From Candidatus Bathyarchaeota archaeon (lineage in GTDB: Archaea > Thermoproteota > Bathyarchaeia > Bathyarchaeales > Bathyarchaeaceae): a stretch of DNA of 5,571 bases. The stretch covers positions 1 through 5,571 of the forward strand of contig JAPUUO010000096.1 in NCBI GenBank assembly GCA_026967815.1. Reading direction: 5' to 3'. The notes under the pieces are model-generated. The model was not told where the DNA came from and searched no databases. It was given only the letters and a program-made list of their open reading frames with translations. Positions 1-5,571 of the stretch are shown piece after piece; within the stretch, counting starts at the first letter, position 1, and each line of letters opens with the position of its first letter. Position numbers and translations under genes: made by a program.

Positions 1-2
1 TT

Positions 3-1376
3 CTCATAGAAGACCCTAGAGTTAACAAAAAGTTGATCACGCAGGTAATTGACGTCCAATTCGCCAGCGTCCCGGGTCTTCTTGAAGAGCTTCTTCGAGA
101 TTCCACACCCGAACAGTTTGTTTATGGAGAAATTTTTGATCCGTTGGAAGTGTCATCACACATAAATCATATTCAAGACGCGTGGATGCTTTTATGTAAA
201 ATTCGAGGAACTATCGAGAATGAAAAGCTGGGAGTAAATGCTTCATGGCTTCCTTCTCGCTCTAAATCCGGAATCAAAAAATTTCCCATCAGTTCTCTAC
301 TAACTAAGATAAGAGAAAACGGGAATCTTCCCATCAACATTGGAGAAACCAAAGAGACATCTCGGTTCACAATTAATGCTCACGATCTCGATGGAAAACT
401 AAACATAGTCACCGGAAAGAAAGGAACCGGAAAATCTCACCTTTCCAAACTCCTCGTCTTAGGTCTTATCGATCACGGAGCCAAAGTTGTGGTTCTTGAC
501 CTAAACGGCGAATACACCAACCTAGGCTTTTCTTCCAACGGGGAAAAGAATGAGTATCACGACAGAGTCCACGTGCTTACCCCCGGAGCTAACCTCAAGG
601 TATCACTGGCCCAAATGGACCTAAAAGTTATGTTAAACATTCTCGTTCACGCCCTTAATCTTCCCGGGACATCTACTCGAGAGTTTCGACGCATATGGCG
701 ATCTCTGCAGCAGCGACGGGCCTTTACTCTCCAAGAACTCGGCGAGGCCATTAGGAGCTGGAAGTGTAATCAACACGTGCGAGATGCTCTCTTCTCCCGT
801 TACTATAGCCTACTAAATTCCGGCTTTTTCACAGACAACATCGCAGAAGCAACGGCCTTCGAAGAATTTTTTCAAGAAACCCTAAAAGGCGGAGCTTTGG
901 TTTTAAACTTGCGTGATGTTTCATCGGTCGATCGCCAGATCGTTGTAGAGTATACTCTCGCAAAGCTTGTAGAACTTCTAAGCCAGTGGAAGATAAAAGC
1001 TGTTTTTCTCTTTGCTGAGGAGGCTCATCTTTATCTTAGGGAAACCTACTGGAATGACATCGTTACAAGGATGAGACACTTCGGATTTTTCACCACTTTC
1101 GTGACCAACCAACCTGACACAATAAGAGAAAACATCTATCGTCAAGCCGACAACATCTTCCTTTTCAACTTCACCAACGAACGCGACCTCGAAACCGTAT
1201 CTAGAGCAGCGAGAGTTGACTCCGAAACTGTGAAGTCCATTGCCCAGGATCTTCCGTCCCATCATTGCCTCGTTCTTGGAAAAGCGGTGAAAGATTTTCC
1301 TATGGTAGTAAAGGTCAGAGCTTTCGATATTCAAACCATGGGGCAAACCAGACTCTTCTTTACAGATAAGAACTAG
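3..1376 (+). CDS. herA: HerA-like hexameric DNA-translocating ATPase (HAS-barrel + FtsK/HerA ATPase), 5'-truncated by window
   Basis: Residue numbers count from the TTG at 33. The frame stays open upstream of that TTG to the window edge (LIEDPRVNKK precedes it) and continues directly into barrel sequence ITQVIDVQFA. I therefore think the true start lies before position 1 and the TTG is not the start. Residues ~1-95 match a HAS-barrel; the RecA-like core follows. Visible motifs are Walker A G128-KKGTG-K134-S135, a VVVLD-x-NGEY segment at 153-161 (HerA proteins often have DxxGEY here), Walker B AVFLFAEEAH at 323-332 with E329/E330, and a sensor-like FVTNQPDTIRENIYRQADN stretch further on. Known for the family: a hexameric ring ATPase that pumps duplex DNA for the NurA nuclease in end resection with Mre11-Rad50. 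Being upstream of mre11-rad50 supports this role, but NurA is not in the window. A HerA paralogue with another partner is possible. The gene ends in TAG. Confidence 0.87.
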   Translation, partial: LIEDPRVNKKLITQVIDVQFASVPGLLEELLRDSTPEQFVYGEIFDPLEVSSHINHIQDAWMLLCKIRGTIENEKLGVNASWLPSRSKSGIKKFPISSLLTKIRENGNLPINIGETKETSRFTINAHDLDGKLNIVTGKKGTGKSHLSKLLVLGLIDHGAKVVVLDLNGEYTNLGFSSNGEKNEYHDRVHVLTPGANLKVSLAQMDLKVMLNILVHALNLPGTSTREFRRIWRSLQQRRAFTLQELGEAIRSWKCNQHVRDALFSRYYSLLNSGFFTDNIAEATAFEEFFQETLKGGALVLNLRDVSSVDRQIVVEYTLAKLVELLSQWKIKAVFLFAEEAHLYLRETYWNDIVTRMRHFGFFTTFVTNQPDTIRENIYRQADNIFLFNFTNERDLETVSRAARVDSETVKSIAQDLPSHHCLVLGKAVKDFPMVVKVRAFDIQTMGQTRLFFTDKN

Positions 1377-1408
1377 ATTCTTTCAATTCCCTTCAGTAAT
1401 TATGCGAA

Positions 1409-1657
1409 GTGCCATTTCATAAAAGAGCTAATAGAATCTTGGAAGAAACATCAGTCTTGTGCATAATCGGATTTGTTCAGTATACTGGTTTTACTAGTAA
1501 AAAAAATGTAACAGCCTGCATGCATATTATACGGAAAGGTTTATTTTGCATATTGACTATCAATCTATACGATATGATTATGCTGATTCGACATCATTAT
1601 GGTGCATTGAGCAAAGAACTAAAATCGATCACAGATGAAAAAGAGGCGCATGCATAA
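1409..1657 (+). CDS. Doubtful small hypothetical protein, 82 aa
   Basis: I do not recognise this frame. In its favour, it stays open for about 85 codons in AT-rich DNA, and its TAA overlaps the ATG of the next gene by one base (TAATG), a spacing typical of translational coupling. Against it, the start would be GTG with no visible Shine-Dalgarno, and the composition is odd: three cysteines (C18, C37, C47), five histidines, and no domain motif. Residues 44-60 are hydrophobic (GLFCILTINLYDMIMLI), followed by a charged tail with K69, E70, K72, D76, E77, K78 and E79. If real, it could be a small membrane-associated protein paired with the downstream anchored enzyme. The more likely reading is non-coding leader DNA. 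Candidate AT-rich promoter elements in the same stretch (TTTATTTT near 1540, and AT-rich sequence at about 1523-1530) would then serve the transglutaminase-like gene, but none is a convincing TATA/BRE pair. Confidence 0.22.
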   Translation: MPFHKRANRILEETSVLCIIGFVQYTGFTSKKNVTACMHIIRKGLFCILTINLYDMIMLIRHHYGALSKELKSITDEKEAHA

Positions 1658-2277
1658 TGGGTAAAGCCCTTTTGGTCTCTCTCATTATTGTGCTTGTTAT
1701 TGGAGCAACTCTGGCTTTGTCTTACCTTCCCGAGGGTTGGAGACAATCATCCTCTGAAAATATTCCAGAGGTTCCAGAAAATGAAACTGCTGCAATCGAA
1801 ACTAGGACCTTTAGTCCTAATACGGCAAAGCTTTTCATAACTCCAAATGATTCTGTTATTAAACAAACAGTAGACAACATTGCAAAGAATCCTATATTTT
1901 TTGACTGGATAGAAATTAGAGACTGGGTGGCAAAAAACATTGAATATGTAACAGATTCTGAGGCTTATGGCGATTCAGATTATTGGCAATTGCCCAGAGA
2001 AACGCTTTCTCTCAGAACAGGGGATTGTGAAGATTTCTCTGTATTATTGTGTTCTCTTCTTAGGGCTAACGGATGGGATGATAATGAAGTTTACGTTGTT
2101 GTAGGAGAAAACTATGGAAGATATCACGCTTGGGTTAAGCTTAACGTCGATGTGGTTGGTTGGCAAAACATAGAGCCTCAAGAAGGAGCATTAAACACAT
2201 TAGTAGGAGACTCCATTAGCCTTTCTGGATATACTGCAAAATATTACTTCAACGATGTTTACTTTGAGACAATATAA
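1657..2277 (+). CDS. Membrane-anchored or secreted transglutaminase-like cysteine enzyme
   Basis: This 206-aa protein starts with a short positive end (MGK) and a hydrophobic segment at about residues 4-24, an uncleaved anchor or signal peptide. A polar Ser/Glu/Pro-rich linker (about 30-55) follows, placing the catalytic domain outside the membrane. The domain at about 65-206 has the transglutaminase-like triad order: C124 in RTGDCEDFSVLLCSLLRA, H157 in RYHAWVKL, and an acidic third position probably E173 in WQNIEPQ. The LPRETL segment before the cysteine is usual in this superfamily. Family members are proteases, peptide ligases or amidases; no substrate can be read here. The ATG at 1657 is chosen because it gives the complete signal segment and has GAGG at 1643-1646, ten bases upstream. 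Codons favour A/T endings more than in the flanking repair genes. The gene has no obvious functional link to them and may be a lineage-specific insertion. Confidence 0.85.
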   Translation: MGKALLVSLIIVLVIGATLALSYLPEGWRQSSSENIPEVPENETAAIETRTFSPNTAKLFITPNDSVIKQTVDNIAKNPIFFDWIEIRDWVAKNIEYVTDSEAYGDSDYWQLPRETLSLRTGDCEDFSVLLCSLLRANGWDDNEVYVVVGENYGRYHAWVKLNVDVVGWQNIEPQEGALNTLVGDSISLSGYTAKYYFNDVYFETI

Positions 2278-2374
2278 TTAGGAGAAACACTGACGGTGTA
2301 ACATCGATGACCCCCATTTTGGATACGAACTAGAATCCTTCCATGCGCGCGGTCTCCGGAAAGTCCGTAGTCGA

Positions 2375-2416
2375 ACGAAAAAATGTTGTTTTAAGCCCCA
2401 AGAAGACTATATTAAG
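2375..2416 (+). promoter_or_regulatory. Candidate archaeal promoter region for mre11-rad50
   Basis: Two TATA-like elements stand in the 227-base gap before mre11. One is TTTTAAG at 2389-2395, preceded by a purine-rich run (CGAAAAAA, BRE-like). The other is TATATTAA at 2408-2415. Transcription would start about 25 bases downstream, giving a leader of roughly 70-90 bases. A third AT element, CTCTTAAAAG near 2435-2444, would give a shorter leader. The gap otherwise has no convincing gene. This is assigned by eye from consensus only; it implies that mre11-rad50 can be transcribed independently of the transglutaminase-like gene. Confidence 0.3.
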
Positions 2417-2423
2417 GAAGAAG

Positions 2424-2478
2424 TTGCCGATTCACTCTTAAAAGCAACCATAATCAATAAGGATTGAATGGTCGGCAA
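2424..2478. repeat. Inverted repeat TTGCCGA ... TCGGCAA in the mre11 leader
   Basis: TTGCCGA at 2424-2430 and TCGGCAA at 2472-2478 are perfect reverse complements, and two further inward T·G pairs are possible in RNA (2431/2471 and 2432/2470). The loop is about 40 bases. The right arm ends 14 bases before the GAGG ribosome site of mre11. It could be an RNA stem in the leader or an operator-like protein site on DNA. A 7-bp match at this spacing can also occur by chance. Confidence 0.35.
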
Positions 2479-2483
2479 GTGAC

Positions 2484-2496
2484 GAGAGGAGAGAGG
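2484..2496 (+). promoter_or_regulatory. Shine-Dalgarno site of mre11
   Basis: A purine run with two GAGG cores (GAGAGGAGAGAGG) precedes the ATG at 2505. The second core, at 2493-2496, leaves eight bases to the start, a normal archaeal spacing. It fixes the mre11 start, which also places motif I (DLH) at the expected distance from the N-terminus. Confidence 0.75.
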
Positions 2497-2504
2497 AAAC
2501 ACAA

Positions 2505-3704
2505 ATGAAACCCTTCAGTTTTGTTCACGCAGCTGACCTGCATCTGGGCTACGCTCAATACAATTTAGATGTTCGACGCGAAGACTTCAATGTAGCCTTT
2601 CGGGAGCTGGTGGACAAGACCATTGAGTTGAAGCCTGATTTTATGATCGTTGCCGGCGACATTTTTGAGCACGCTCGTCCCTCAAACATGACCCTCGAAA
2701 ATGCCATAACCAATTTTAGGCGGCTGAGAGACGCTGGGATCCCCGTGCTTACAGTAGACGGTTCCCACGACTCTGCTCCCAACGTGATAACTGGAACCAT
2801 TCTCAACCCACTGGATAGCGCTGGCTTGATTCGTTACTTGCCTCGTCATGAAGGTGCTTCTTGGAGAAACGAAAGCTGTTATGTCTACGGCGTTCCCAAC
2901 TTTCGGACCCCCAGAAAAACTGGAGAAGAATTTCCCCTTTTTCTAAGCAAAAACAAGCCTACACCTGACCCCTCTCTTTTTAACATCCTTGTTTTCCACA
3001 TGGCTCTAGATATTCCAATCCTTAAGCACCCCCAAATGGAAGCCGAAGCTCGACCAGAACTTCTTCCCGAAGGCTTCGACTACTATGCTGGCGGGCACAT
3101 TCATGCACCGCACAAATTTTCATTCAAAAAGGGGCTCCTCGCCTATAGTGGCTGCACTGAAACCGCTAACTACGATGACGCCGAAATTGAGAAGGGTTTC
3201 TACCATGTTGAGGTCAACGAAAAAGGAGTTCCCAAACTTCATCGCATCAAGCTTAAAACTCCGCGTCGTTTCATCATTTTGAACCGTGATTACACTGGTT
3301 TGACTCCCGCGAAAATAACTGAAACGGCGATGCAGCTCGTGAAGGAGGTGGATAAAACAGGGGCTGTTATTGTTCCCATAATACGTGGCGTTTTGCCCGC
3401 TGAAGCTGGACGGGGAGAAATTGACATAACCAAGATAAGAAACGCTGCCGAAAGAGCTCTCCTTGTTCACCCAGTTCTTCGACTAAAAGAAACCGAGGTT
3501 CCTGAAGAGGTAATCCGTTCCATATTCGAGGGTGGATTAAAAGACCTCAAGACGAAGGCTTTCGAATACTTTTTCGAAATTTTCTCTGAACGTTACGTTA
3601 TGGAAGAGGCTGAAGCAATAGCGAGGCGCGCCGTTGACCTTCTTGATCCATTGGTGGGAAAACAAGAAGAGAAAGTTAAGGAAGTGTTGGAGGAGTTTGG
3701 GTGA
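2505..3704 (+). CDS. mre11: DNA double-strand break repair nuclease Mre11
   Basis: This 399-aa protein (archaeal Mre11 is usually about 380-430) is a calcineurin-like manganese phosphodiesterase that trims DNA ends as a dimer with Rad50. Phosphoesterase motifs appear in order: D11-L-H13; G51-D52 in VAGDIFEHARP; G86-S87-H88-D89; H165 in VFHMA; and GGHIH with H198 and H200. The third motif is normally GNHD, whose Asn binds metal. Here it is Ser87 (codon TCC), two base changes from either Asn codon. His88, the presumed general acid, is kept. A capping domain spans about 230-320. The C-terminal helices (about 340-399, charged, Arg/Glu/Lys-rich) correspond to the usual Rad50-binding region. The ATG is supported by a GAGG site eight bases upstream. 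The TGA overlaps the rad50 GTG by four bases, so the two are co-translated. The identification is firm; the activity of the GSHD variant is inferred. Confidence 0.95.
   Translation: MKPFSFVHAADLHLGYAQYNLDVRREDFNVAFRELVDKTIELKPDFMIVAGDIFEHARPSNMTLENAITNFRRLRDAGIPVLTVDGSHDSAPNVITGTILNPLDSAGLIRYLPRHEGASWRNESCYVYGVPNFRTPRKTGEEFPLFLSKNKPTPDPSLFNILVFHMALDIPILKHPQMEAEARPELLPEGFDYYAGGHIHAPHKFSFKKGLLAYSGCTETANYDDAEIEKGFYHVEVNEKGVPKLHRIKLKTPRRFIILNRDYTGLTPAKITETAMQLVKEVDKTGAVIVPIIRGVLPAEAGRGEIDITKIRNAAERALLVHPVLRLKETEVPEEVIRSIFEGGLKDLKTKAFEYFFEIFSERYVMEEAEAIARRAVDLLDPLVGKQEEKVKEVLEEFG
3689..3703 (+). promoter_or_regulatory. Shine-Dalgarno site and GTG start of rad50, inside the mre11 end
   Basis: GGAGG at 3689-3693 lies seven bases before GTG 3701-3703. 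The GTG shares GTGA with the mre11 TGA at 3702-3704. This strong site decides the start: the protein then begins RIRTLQLENIRSHSKT, the usual first strand and loop of Rad50 ahead of the P-loop. The overlap implies coupled translation and matched amounts of the two subunits. Confidence 0.85.
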
Positions 3705-5571
3705 GAATTAGGACTTTGCAGCTAGAAAATATTCGATCTCACTCCAAAACAACGATTCCCTTTGTAAGGGGATTCAACTGTCTCGTCGGCGGTCTGGGAC
3801 GTGGAAAGTCAAGTGTTCTATACGCCATCGATTTTGTCCTCTTCGGAGATCCCTTAGGCCGAAGCTATGAATACCTCCTCAAAGAGGGATCAGATGGCGG
3901 AAAGGTAACCGCAACTTTTGTTCACAGTGAGAGAACTTACACTCTTCATAGAGCCCTACGGAGGCATGGAAAAGGCATCGGTCAAGACATGGACCAGCTC
4001 AAATTTTATGAAGACGGTAAGTTGATTGCAAGCGTGAAAAACGAGGCGGTTGCCGAGCAATTGAAGGCTCTGACAGGCCTCGACAAAGGTCTCTTTCGAG
4101 AAGTCGTTTGGGTGCGACAAGAGCACCTTAAGGAACTACTAGATGCAACTCCACGGCAACGCCAGACAAAACTAGATCAGCTATTCGGGCTTTCCGACTA
4201 TGAAATTGCTTGGAGCCTTTTAGCTCAGTTTCAAAGAGACTACAAAGTTGAAAAGGGAGTCTACGAACGGGACGTGGACGTCGTCGGGGTGGACGGACTT
4301 CAGGCTGAGTACAATAGGGCAGTCGAGGAATTTTCATCCATTGAAAACCAAATCCAAGACTTGGGTGAAAACCTGACCCAAGCAGAATCTACTCTTAAAG
4401 ACGCGGATTCCCGTCTTGAGAGTCTTGAGGAATTAAGAAAACAGACCGAATCACTACGAGCTATGGAAATTCAACTGCAGACTAACATCACAAACATCAA
4501 AGATACATCTGCCAGTCTAGTTAACGAAATTGAAATGAAGGAAACCCTCGTCCATGACTTAAAAGAGCACTTGAAAACGATGGAGGCACAAGAGAAGTCC
4601 CAACGAAACAAACTCAAGGAAGTAAAGTTAGCTCCTCATCAGACTATTGAAGAATTAAGAAGATACCTTTTCACATTTGGAGATCAAATAACGAGCATGG
4701 CTGGCGAACAGAAAGCTACAAAAAGAGAAATTGTAACTTCTAAAAATCGCATCTCAAGCTTAATAGCCGAAAACAAGTGTCCATTGTGCCTTCAAAAACT
4801 CACTGGAGACTACAAGAGAGGCCTCCTTGAACGTCTCCGAGAGGAAAACGTTGAACGCAATAAAAAGTTGTCAGAACTTCAAAAGAACCTCTGTGAACTG
4901 GAAAGCCTACACAGTACAATCAACGTCGTTATCTCCGATCTGCAACCGCTTATTCCACGAATTAAAGAAATAAAAGGGCGAATTGCCGAAGAGCAACAAT
5001 TTTTGGACAAGCTTTCAGTAGAGTTTGAAAACGCACAGCAACAAGAGAAAAGGCTACGAAGCCAACTTAACGCTACTAGCGCAGAGATAGCCAAATTTGA
5101 TGTCAGTGAACTTGAATCTGCCCGAAAGCTTCGTGACGCTGCTTTCGAGCACTACTCTGCAACCAAGTCTGGTTTGGAGATGATGGAAAGGAGAAAGAGA
5201 GATATCGCGTTAAGGATTGATAATCTGAAGGAACGGTTGGATTATGCCCAACAGAAAATTGAAAGAATGGAGAAAATTGGAAAACTTCTTGAGATCGTTG
5301 ACAGTATTCGAGGAGCTTATCGAAGTATTCAACCAAAACTTAGAAGCGAGCTCGTGACATATCTTGAACGAACTGTCCAGCAGGTTTTAGATGGACTTGT
5401 CGGAGACGCCGAACCAACGTTGATTGTTAAGATTGACGAGACTTACACTCCCTTTGTAAGCAGTGAAGAGGGCTACGAAAGGGAAGTTTCAAACCTTTCC
5501 GGTGGAGAACGGACGTTACTCGCCTTCGCTTATCGCATAGGTCTAGGTCAGTTGATTATGCAGTCGAGAAC
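3701..5571 (+). CDS. rad50: DNA double-strand break repair ATPase Rad50, 3'-truncated by window
   Basis: The frame is open for 623 codons to the window edge with no stop. Rad50 is the SMC-like ATPase that bridges DNA ends and gates Mre11. The N-terminal lobe (1 to ~170) has P-loop G30-GLGRG-K36-S37-S38 and the Q-loop glutamine Q140 in WVRQEHL. A first coiled-coil arm (~175-359) leads to the zinc hook C360-P-L-C363, then a second arm (~364-535). The C-terminal lobe (from ~537) reaches the ABC signature NLSGGER (S600-GGE603). Walker B and the H-loop lie beyond position 5571; with a usual C-terminus I would expect about 700 residues in all, short against the roughly 880 of Pyrococcus Rad50. Unusual points are the P-loop, which lacks the Asn and Ser of the common GxNGSGKSS, and proline breaks at P312 and P416/P419 at similar distances from the hook. 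Coupling to mre11 confirms the partner. A bacterial-type SbcC is unlikely given the short arms and herA nearby. Confidence 0.94.
   Translation, partial: MRIRTLQLENIRSHSKTTIPFVRGFNCLVGGLGRGKSSVLYAIDFVLFGDPLGRSYEYLLKEGSDGGKVTATFVHSERTYTLHRALRRHGKGIGQDMDQLKFYEDGKLIASVKNEAVAEQLKALTGLDKGLFREVVWVRQEHLKELLDATPRQRQTKLDQLFGLSDYEIAWSLLAQFQRDYKVEKGVYERDVDVVGVDGLQAEYNRAVEEFSSIENQIQDLGENLTQAESTLKDADSRLESLEELRKQTESLRAMEIQLQTNITNIKDTSASLVNEIEMKETLVHDLKEHLKTMEAQEKSQRNKLKEVKLAPHQTIEELRRYLFTFGDQITSMAGEQKATKREIVTSKNRISSLIAENKCPLCLQKLTGDYKRGLLERLREENVERNKKLSELQKNLCELESLHSTINVVISDLQPLIPRIKEIKGRIAEEQQFLDKLSVEFENAQQQEKRLRSQLNATSAEIAKFDVSELESARKLRDAAFEHYSATKSGLEMMERRKRDIALRIDNLKERLDYAQQKIERMEKIGKLLEIVDSIRGAYRSIQPKLRSELVTYLERTVQQVLDGLVGDAEPTLIVKIDETYTPFVSSEEGYEREVSNLSGGERTLLAFAYRIGLGQLIMQSR

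Noticed and set aside
33..35. TTG as the true start of the HerA-like gene
   Set aside because: No Shine-Dalgarno precedes it, the frame is open to the window edge, and the residues before it fit the start of the HAS-barrel.
1751..1819. Two 6-bp hairpins in the transglutaminase-like gene: CCTCTG/CAGAGG (1751-1771) and TAGGAC/GTCCTA (1803-1819)
   Set aside because: Stems of 6 bp with small loops are expected several times by chance in a window this size, and both sit inside a normal coding frame.
2287..2299. ACAC-TGACG-GTGT hairpin just after the transglutaminase-like stop, considered as a terminator
   Set aside because: The stem is only 4 bp and no T-run follows, so it does not resemble either an intrinsic bacterial or an archaeal oligo-T terminator.
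2285..2310. CTGA ... GATGA pattern considered as D'/C' boxes of a C/D guide RNA
   Set aside because: No proper outer C box (RTGATGA) and D box at the required spacing, and no terminal stem.
2355..2367. CCGGAAAGTCCG resembles the GGAAAGTCC core of RNase P RNA
   Set aside because: The other conserved blocks and the P4 partner strand are not found in the 227-base gap, which is also shorter than standard RNase P RNA. A chance match is more likely.
2343..2441. 32-codon frame starting MRAVSGKSVV, basic peptide
   Set aside because: It has no ribosome site before the ATG, no domain, very short length, and it overlaps the candidate promoter of mre11. The GKS is a chance match, not a P-loop.

Overview
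The window is almost certainly archaeal chromosome. A HerA/FtsK-type ATPase with a HAS-barrel, a stand-alone Mre11 and a Rad50 with a zinc hook lie on one strand in the order herA, mre11, rad50. This is the archaeal double-strand-break resection cluster, whereas bacteria carry sbcD/sbcC without herA. GGAGG-type ribosome sites and a GTG start overlapping the previous stop fit archaeal gene packing. Motif style (GGLGxGKSS P-loop in Rad50, GSHD in Mre11) resembles uncultured TACK archaea such as Bathyarchaeia. That placement is from memory and is weak.

Layout, all on the + strand: (1) 3-1376, a HerA-like ATPase whose 5' end lies outside the window. (2) 1377-1656, an AT-rich gap holding a doubtful 82-codon frame that touches the next gene by one base (TAATG). 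(3) 1657-2277, a membrane-anchored or exported transglutaminase-like cysteine enzyme. (4) 2278-2504, a non-coding leader with candidate TATA elements, a 7-bp inverted repeat and a strong ribosome site. (5) 2505-3704, Mre11. (6) 3701-5571, Rad50, open to the window edge and cut after the ABC signature motif. No tRNA, rRNA, CRISPR array or insertion sequence was seen.

Mre11 and Rad50 are translationally coupled by a 4-base GTGA overlap and should form one nuclease-ATPase complex that processes DNA ends. The HerA-like ATPase would translocate along DNA, classically with the NurA nuclease, which is not in this window. The transglutaminase-like gene does not fit the repair theme. It is visibly more AT-rich than its neighbours, has gaps on both sides, and is bracketed by an imperfect 16-base direct repeat (13/16), so it may be an insertion between herA and mre11.

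The points most worth a second look are two departures from textbook catalytic motifs in partner proteins: Mre11 motif III reads GSHD instead of GNHD, and the Rad50 P-loop reads GGLGRGKSS instead of GxNGSGKSS. The Rad50 coiled-coil arms are also short, with matched proline breaks about 50 residues from the hook.
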